A DNA stretch of 8,429 bases from Candidatus Dojkabacteria bacterium (GTDB lineage: Bacteria; Patescibacteriota; Dojkabacteria; B142; OLB20). The position numbers and the translations under genes were made by a program. The notes beneath the pieces were generated by a model, which did no database searches, had not been told where the DNA came from, and saw only the letters and a program-made list of their open reading frames with translations. Numbering within the stretch: position 1 is the stretch's first letter; every line of letters begins with the position of its first letter. Positions 5,414-8,429 of the stretch are shown piece after piece. The stretch is taken from positions 1 through 8,429 of the forward strand of contig JAGQLK010000043.1 in NCBI GenBank assembly GCA_020429485.1, read 5' to 3'.

Positions 5414-7187
5414 AGTTTTATCAACTTTTAAAGGTAACTTTGATCTTCAAGTACTTACTTTATTAGTATTTGAGTTCATTATTCTAGTTTTATACCATGC
5501 TGATGAAAAACTACAATGGAATCCATACATATTGTTAATTTGGACTTCAGCTATCCTTGCAGGCTTATTTATCTCATATTCGGCAATTCCACAGTCATAT
5601 AAAGATAGATTCATTAAGATACTCCATAAAGAGAAGCGGTGGCTAATATCAATTTCAGTATTTGCATTGCTTTTAAGAATTATTATCTTAGATACATATC
5701 CATATGTAGCATTAGGAGATGAATTAAGGGAGATTGGAATTAATGGATTAAACTTTATAACTGGATCTAATAAAGATTACTTCCAGCTAGGAAGTTATGC
5801 AGGATACACTTACATCTTCTCCATTCCTGGCATTATTGGTTACCATATATTCGGAGGCTCGCCAATTGCATATAGACTTCCAGCTGCACTAATAGGTGTA
5901 GCTACAGTACTAGTTACATATTTTCTAGGATATCTATGGAAAGGCAGGAAGGGTGGATTAATCTTATCGGTTTTACTCGCTAGCTCAACAATACATCTAC
6001 ATTTTTCAAGGACAGAATTTATTATAGTTTCTTCAAGCTTCATATCACTTTGCATACTTATAGCAGGCTATTTATCTTCTAGGAACTCCAAGATGTATTT
6101 ATTGCTTGGATTAGCATTTGGCTTTTCTATGCATGCATATGTTGCAGTGAGATCCGTTATGATTGCTGTAGCTATCTCCATAGCTTTCTTAGAGGTTCAA
6201 AAAGCGCTAGAGAATAAGAACTTCTCAGAAGTCACTAAACACACATTACAGAAAGCTGTCAGAATAGTTATTGGATTCATAGTTGGATTTGGCCCTAGTA
6301 TGATCATTCCTAATTTTCTTGGAAGCTCTGGCTCAGGTAATCTCATTTTTAATGACCCAATATTTCTAAATACCTCACTACAAAACAAACTAGAAATATT
6401 AGTTCAGCTTTACGAACAAAGCTTTGGTGTGTTTTTCTATGCAGATACAACAGCTAATTTCCACTTTCCAGGCTCTGGCTCATTGCTAGATTTTCCACTC
6501 ACACTATTTTTTATTCTTGGGTTATCTGCACTTATTCTTAAGAAAAATAAGATGTTCCTTGAAAAGACTTTCCTCTGCCTTCTTTTCATTATCCCTTTAT
6601 TTAATCAGGTTTTGGTTGGAGAACCAGGAGAGGAGCACAGAATATTAGTTGCGCTACCATACGCGCTTGCAGTAGCAATGTATGGGATATTCAAAGCTGC
6701 AGAATTATCGAAAAAATACTATATACATATATTGATTGTGTTAACAGTGTTTAGTAGCTTTTACTCAACATACAATTACTTTATTTTAAGGTTAAGCGAT
6801 AAAGATATAATTCAAGTTAACCAAACAGAGTACGCATTTGAATACATGGCTAGATATATTGCAGCTGACTCTGACCCTTCTAAGACATATATTATTTATT
6901 CCGATCAGAGCTTCCATGTAAATCTATTGCACTATAAGGAGAAACTACGCTTTAATACAAGTGGACTGAGAGTAGAGATACTTGACCAAACCCAGATAGA
7001 TGTTTTGTATCCAGAAGGTATCCCTGTTAACACTACTTTACTACTATACGATAAGCTAGAAATGTTTGAGGAAAATATCAAATCAGAAATATTTTATACT
7101 TGTCCAGATACTAGATTTATTCCTGAATATAAATGCCCACCTAATTATACAAGTAGCAGCTTTGGGATATATATTGCAGAATATTAA
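5370..7187 (+). CDS. GT-C membrane glycosyltransferase (GT39/ArnT-like)
   Basis: A 605-residue polytopic membrane protein with roughly 11-13 hydrophobic segments between residues 25 and 470, followed by a soluble C-terminal domain of about 130 residues. The first long loop carries YVALGDELREIG; Asp117 and Glu118 sit where GT-C enzymes of the PMT/ArnT type keep the catalytic acidic residues. HFSRTEF (211-217) and EEHRILVALPYA (421-432) are also in keeping with this superfamily. Such enzymes take a sugar from a polyprenyl-phosphate donor on the outer side of the membrane and pass it to a lipid, glycan or protein. The ATG at 5370 lies inside the oxidoreductase gene, giving a 44-base overlap in another frame. 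No good later start exists before the first membrane segment, so the overlap appears real and the two genes are probably translationally coupled. Its stop overlaps the convergent methyltransferase stop. Donor and acceptor are unknown. Confidence 0.82.
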   Translation: MSTKKTQKSQNLLSKVLSTFKGNFDLQVLTLLVFEFIILVLYHADEKLQWNPYILLIWTSAILAGLFISYSAIPQSYKDRFIKILHKEKRWLISISVFALLLRIIILDTYPYVALGDELREIGINGLNFITGSNKDYFQLGSYAGYTYIFSIPGIIGYHIFGGSPIAYRLPAALIGVATVLVTYFLGYLWKGRKGGLILSVLLASSTIHLHFSRTEFIIVSSSFISLCILIAGYLSSRNSKMYLLLGLAFGFSMHAYVAVRSVMIAVAISIAFLEVQKALENKNFSEVTKHTLQKAVRIVIGFIVGFGPSMIIPNFLGSSGSGNLIFNDPIFLNTSLQNKLEILVQLYEQSFGVFFYADTTANFHFPGSGSLLDFPLTLFFILGLSALILKKNKMFLEKTFLCLLFIIPLFNQVLVGEPGEEHRILVALPYALAVAMYGIFKAAELSKKYYIHILIVLTVFSSFYSTYNYFILRLSDKDIIQVNQTEYAFEYMARYIAADSDPSKTYIIYSDQSFHVNLLHYKEKLRFNTSGLRVEILDQTQIDVLYPEGIPVNTTLLLYDKLEMFEENIKSEIFYTCPDTRFIPEYKCPPNYTSSSFGIYIAEY

Positions 7188-7693
7188 TTAACCCGATAAA
7201 TTACGACCCTATTTTCAATTACTCTTTCTGGTTCATGTTTCTTAAAGCGGAATGTATTGCTGACAATTACTGATCCCTTTTTCATTTGTGTAAATAATGA
7301 ATCTTCTAACTGATGCATTAAGCCAGGATATAAATAAATAGTAACAGCATTGTATTGACTATAGTCATGATCAAGTACATTAGCTCTGATAGCTTTAATC
7401 TTATTCTTATGAAAAATATTTTTTAGCTTCATTAACAATACGAAGAATGGATTGATTTCTATAGCAGTGACATGTGCTCCTGTTTTACTGATAGCAAATG
7501 CAATCCTACCGTCACCAGCACCAAGTTCAGCTACCTTGCTTTTTCCATCGAGTTCCATAGCTTTTATCATCTTTTTTACTATCTTTTTATTACTTGGATA
7601 GTAAGGTGCACCTTTAAAAAAAGCCTGTACCCAATAGAATGCAAAAGCTGCATAAATTAGTACAATCACAAAAAAGAATATTTGAGTAATCAT
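7184..7693 (-). CDS. Membrane-anchored SAM methyltransferase, FAM173-like
   Basis: A 169-residue protein with one N-terminal membrane helix (about 4-25) and a short class I methyltransferase domain. GAPYYPSNKKIVKKMI (28-43) is followed by motif I VAELGAGDGR (54-63) and the acidic Glu79 in TAIEINPF. Then come ANVLDHDYSQYNAV, a YLYPG motif (120-124) and LEDSLFTQMKKGSVIVSNTF. This order, with an N-terminal helix, a PY-P element, ELGAGDGR, E-NP and a final P-x-x-x-x-LE, resembles the eukaryotic FAM173 lysine methyltransferases. Those include ATPSCKMT, which methylates the ATP synthase c subunit, and ANTKMT. That resemblance is from memory of the family; the bacterial substrate is unknown. The ATG at 7693 overlaps the TGA of the PLP gene as ATGA, and a weak GCGGA lies upstream, so it is probably translationally coupled to that gene. 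Its stop overlaps the convergent glycosyltransferase stop by 4 bases. Confidence 0.82.
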   Translation of the reverse strand: MITQIFFFVIVLIYAAFAFYWVQAFFKGAPYYPSNKKIVKKMIKAMELDGKSKVAELGAGDGRIAFAISKTGAHVTAIEINPFFVLLMKLKNIFHKNKIKAIRANVLDHDYSQYNAVTIYLYPGLMHQLEDSLFTQMKKGSVIVSNTFRFKKHEPERVIENRVVIYRVN

Positions 7694-8429
7694 TTTCCGC
7701 TTATTAATAATGTAGGTGCATTATACGAGTTTCCTGCTTCTAAAGACTTTATTAAACCAGCTAAAGATAGTAGAGAATTATTACTTATTTCAAAATCAAC
7801 CAATGGTAATAACTTGCGAGCCTTAAGTAACTCATCATCTGAAATAACCCAACCGAATCCACCTGTACTTTCTATCAGTTCTGTAACTTGTTGTTTTCTA
7901 TGTGCAACTCTATCTGATATAGCATCAGCCATACTAGAAACTGACATCTGATAATCACTGTCATACTCTTTAGCAATAGGATGTATTTTGGTTGTTTGAC
8001 ACACGTTAATTCTCACATTCATATCTGATTCATGAAAACCTTCCGCTATACCAACTGAACTAGTGCCACTACTACAAGGGATGAATATCGCATCTGTATC
8101 AGGCGCTTGCTCAGCGAGCTCGTATGCAATTGTTTTAAATCCTATTACTGCATTGTGATCTAATGAGCCGCGAAGATTGAATGCATTGTTTTCGCTTGCA
8201 AATTTGATCGCGTCTGATTTTGGCTTCTTGCTTTGACGTACTCTTATATTGTTGTTGGTATGTTTCTCTATTAGCTGTAATTTCACTGGATTAACTTTTT
8301 CTGCCACAAATATATCCAACTCGATATCTACTAAAGCTGCATATGCAGCTGCACTAACTGCCGCATTTCCACTAGAAGATATCACAAAGCTCTTTACACC
8401 ATTATTGTAATGATGGCTAAGCTGATAAG
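7690..8429 (-). CDS. PLP-dependent fold type II enzyme, threonine synthase-like (5' end cut by window)
   Basis: The frame is open from the window edge to a TGA at 7690, giving 245 visible residues; a GTG at 8385 is internal, not a start. GVKSFVISSSGNAAVSAAAYAAL (GVKSF at 10-14, SSGNA at 18-22) is the substrate/cofactor-binding Asn loop of the tryptophan synthase beta superfamily. FNLRGSLDHNAVIGFKTIAYE matches the threonine synthase pattern for the following segment. IFIPCSSGTSSVGIAEGF (114-131) is the PLP phosphate loop. SSMADAISDR and a stretch with VISDDELLKARKLL are also threonine synthase-like. The catalytic Lys should lie a few residues beyond the window. Two features are odd: the phosphate loop reads SSGTSS instead of a glycine-rich GNGGN type, and the usual EPASAAS near the end reads EISNNSLLS. 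The protein also stops just after LLISGK, a little early. It may be a threonine synthase, a threonine dehydratase or a related lyase. Confidence 0.8.
   Translation of the reverse strand, partial: YQLSHHYNNGVKSFVISSSGNAAVSAAAYAALVDIELDIFVAEKVNPVKLQLIEKHTNNNIRVRQSKKPKSDAIKFASENNAFNLRGSLDHNAVIGFKTIAYELAEQAPDTDAIFIPCSSGTSSVGIAEGFHESDMNVRINVCQTTKIHPIAKEYDSDYQMSVSSMADAISDRVAHRKQQVTELIESTGGFGWVISDDELLKARKLLPLVDFEISNNSLLSLAGLIKSLEAGNSYNAPTLLISGK

Noticed and set aside
7150..7230. Bidirectional terminator between the convergent glycosyltransferase and methyltransferase genes
   Set aside because: The stop codons overlap, and I see no GC-rich hairpin followed by a T run on either side.
7690..7692. TGA recoded as glycine, as in Gracilibacteria
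   Set aside because: The TGA sits where the PLP enzyme is expected to end and overlaps the methyltransferase start. No gene here contains an in-frame TGA.
7682..7951. Plus-strand open frame opposite the PLP enzyme
   Set aside because: It is antisense to well-conserved codons of the threonine synthase-like gene and has no family resemblance or promoter.

Overview
The window is compact, AT-rich bacterial DNA. It holds eight protein-coding genes, two of them cut by the window edges, with almost no intergenic space and no RNA genes, insertion sequences or CRISPR. Several traits fit a small-genome lineage such as the Candidate Phyla Radiation (Patescibacteria): a shortened HrcA, few Shine-Dalgarno sites, overlapping genes, TTG starts, and a mix of glycan genes with family-level-only enzymes. 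This placement is inference; no marker gene in the window proves it. Standard code 11 fits all genes, and stops are TAA, TAG and one TGA.

Region 1 (1-3911, minus strand) has two modules read in the same direction. First comes an ATP-grasp ligase (TTG start at 3911), followed 4 bases later by a cytosolic NlpC/P60-like cysteine peptidase or amidase. Directly behind its stop codon lies a CIRCE operator with an overlapping promoter (1643-1679), which drives hrcA and then grpE. The heat-shock operon is therefore autoregulated by HrcA, and the ligase/amidase pair would read into it because no terminator is visible. HrcA is about 100 residues shorter than usual and lacks the segment that carries the inserted dimerising domain. 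GrpE has an acidic N-terminal extension of well over 100 residues before its coiled coil.

Region 2 (3983-7187, plus strand) diverges from region 1 across a 71-base intergenic stretch. It holds an FAD-dependent oxidoreductase of the amine oxidase / UDP-galactopyranose mutase-like type. That gene overlaps by 44 bases a polytopic GT-C (GT39/ArnT-like) glycosyltransferase. The pair probably makes or modifies a lipid-linked sugar and transfers it at the outer face of the membrane.

Region 3 (7184-8429, minus strand) converges on region 2 with a 4-base overlap of stop codons. A threonine synthase-like PLP enzyme, whose N-terminus lies beyond the window, is joined by an ATGA overlap to a small membrane-anchored methyltransferase. 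The methyltransferase resembles the FAM173 (ATPSCKMT/ANTKMT) lysine methyltransferases of eukaryotes.

The best candidate for an undescribed system is the ATP-grasp ligase plus NlpC/P60 amidase pair. It looks like a make-and-break couple for an unknown amide or peptide bond and sits directly upstream of a CIRCE-controlled chaperone operon.
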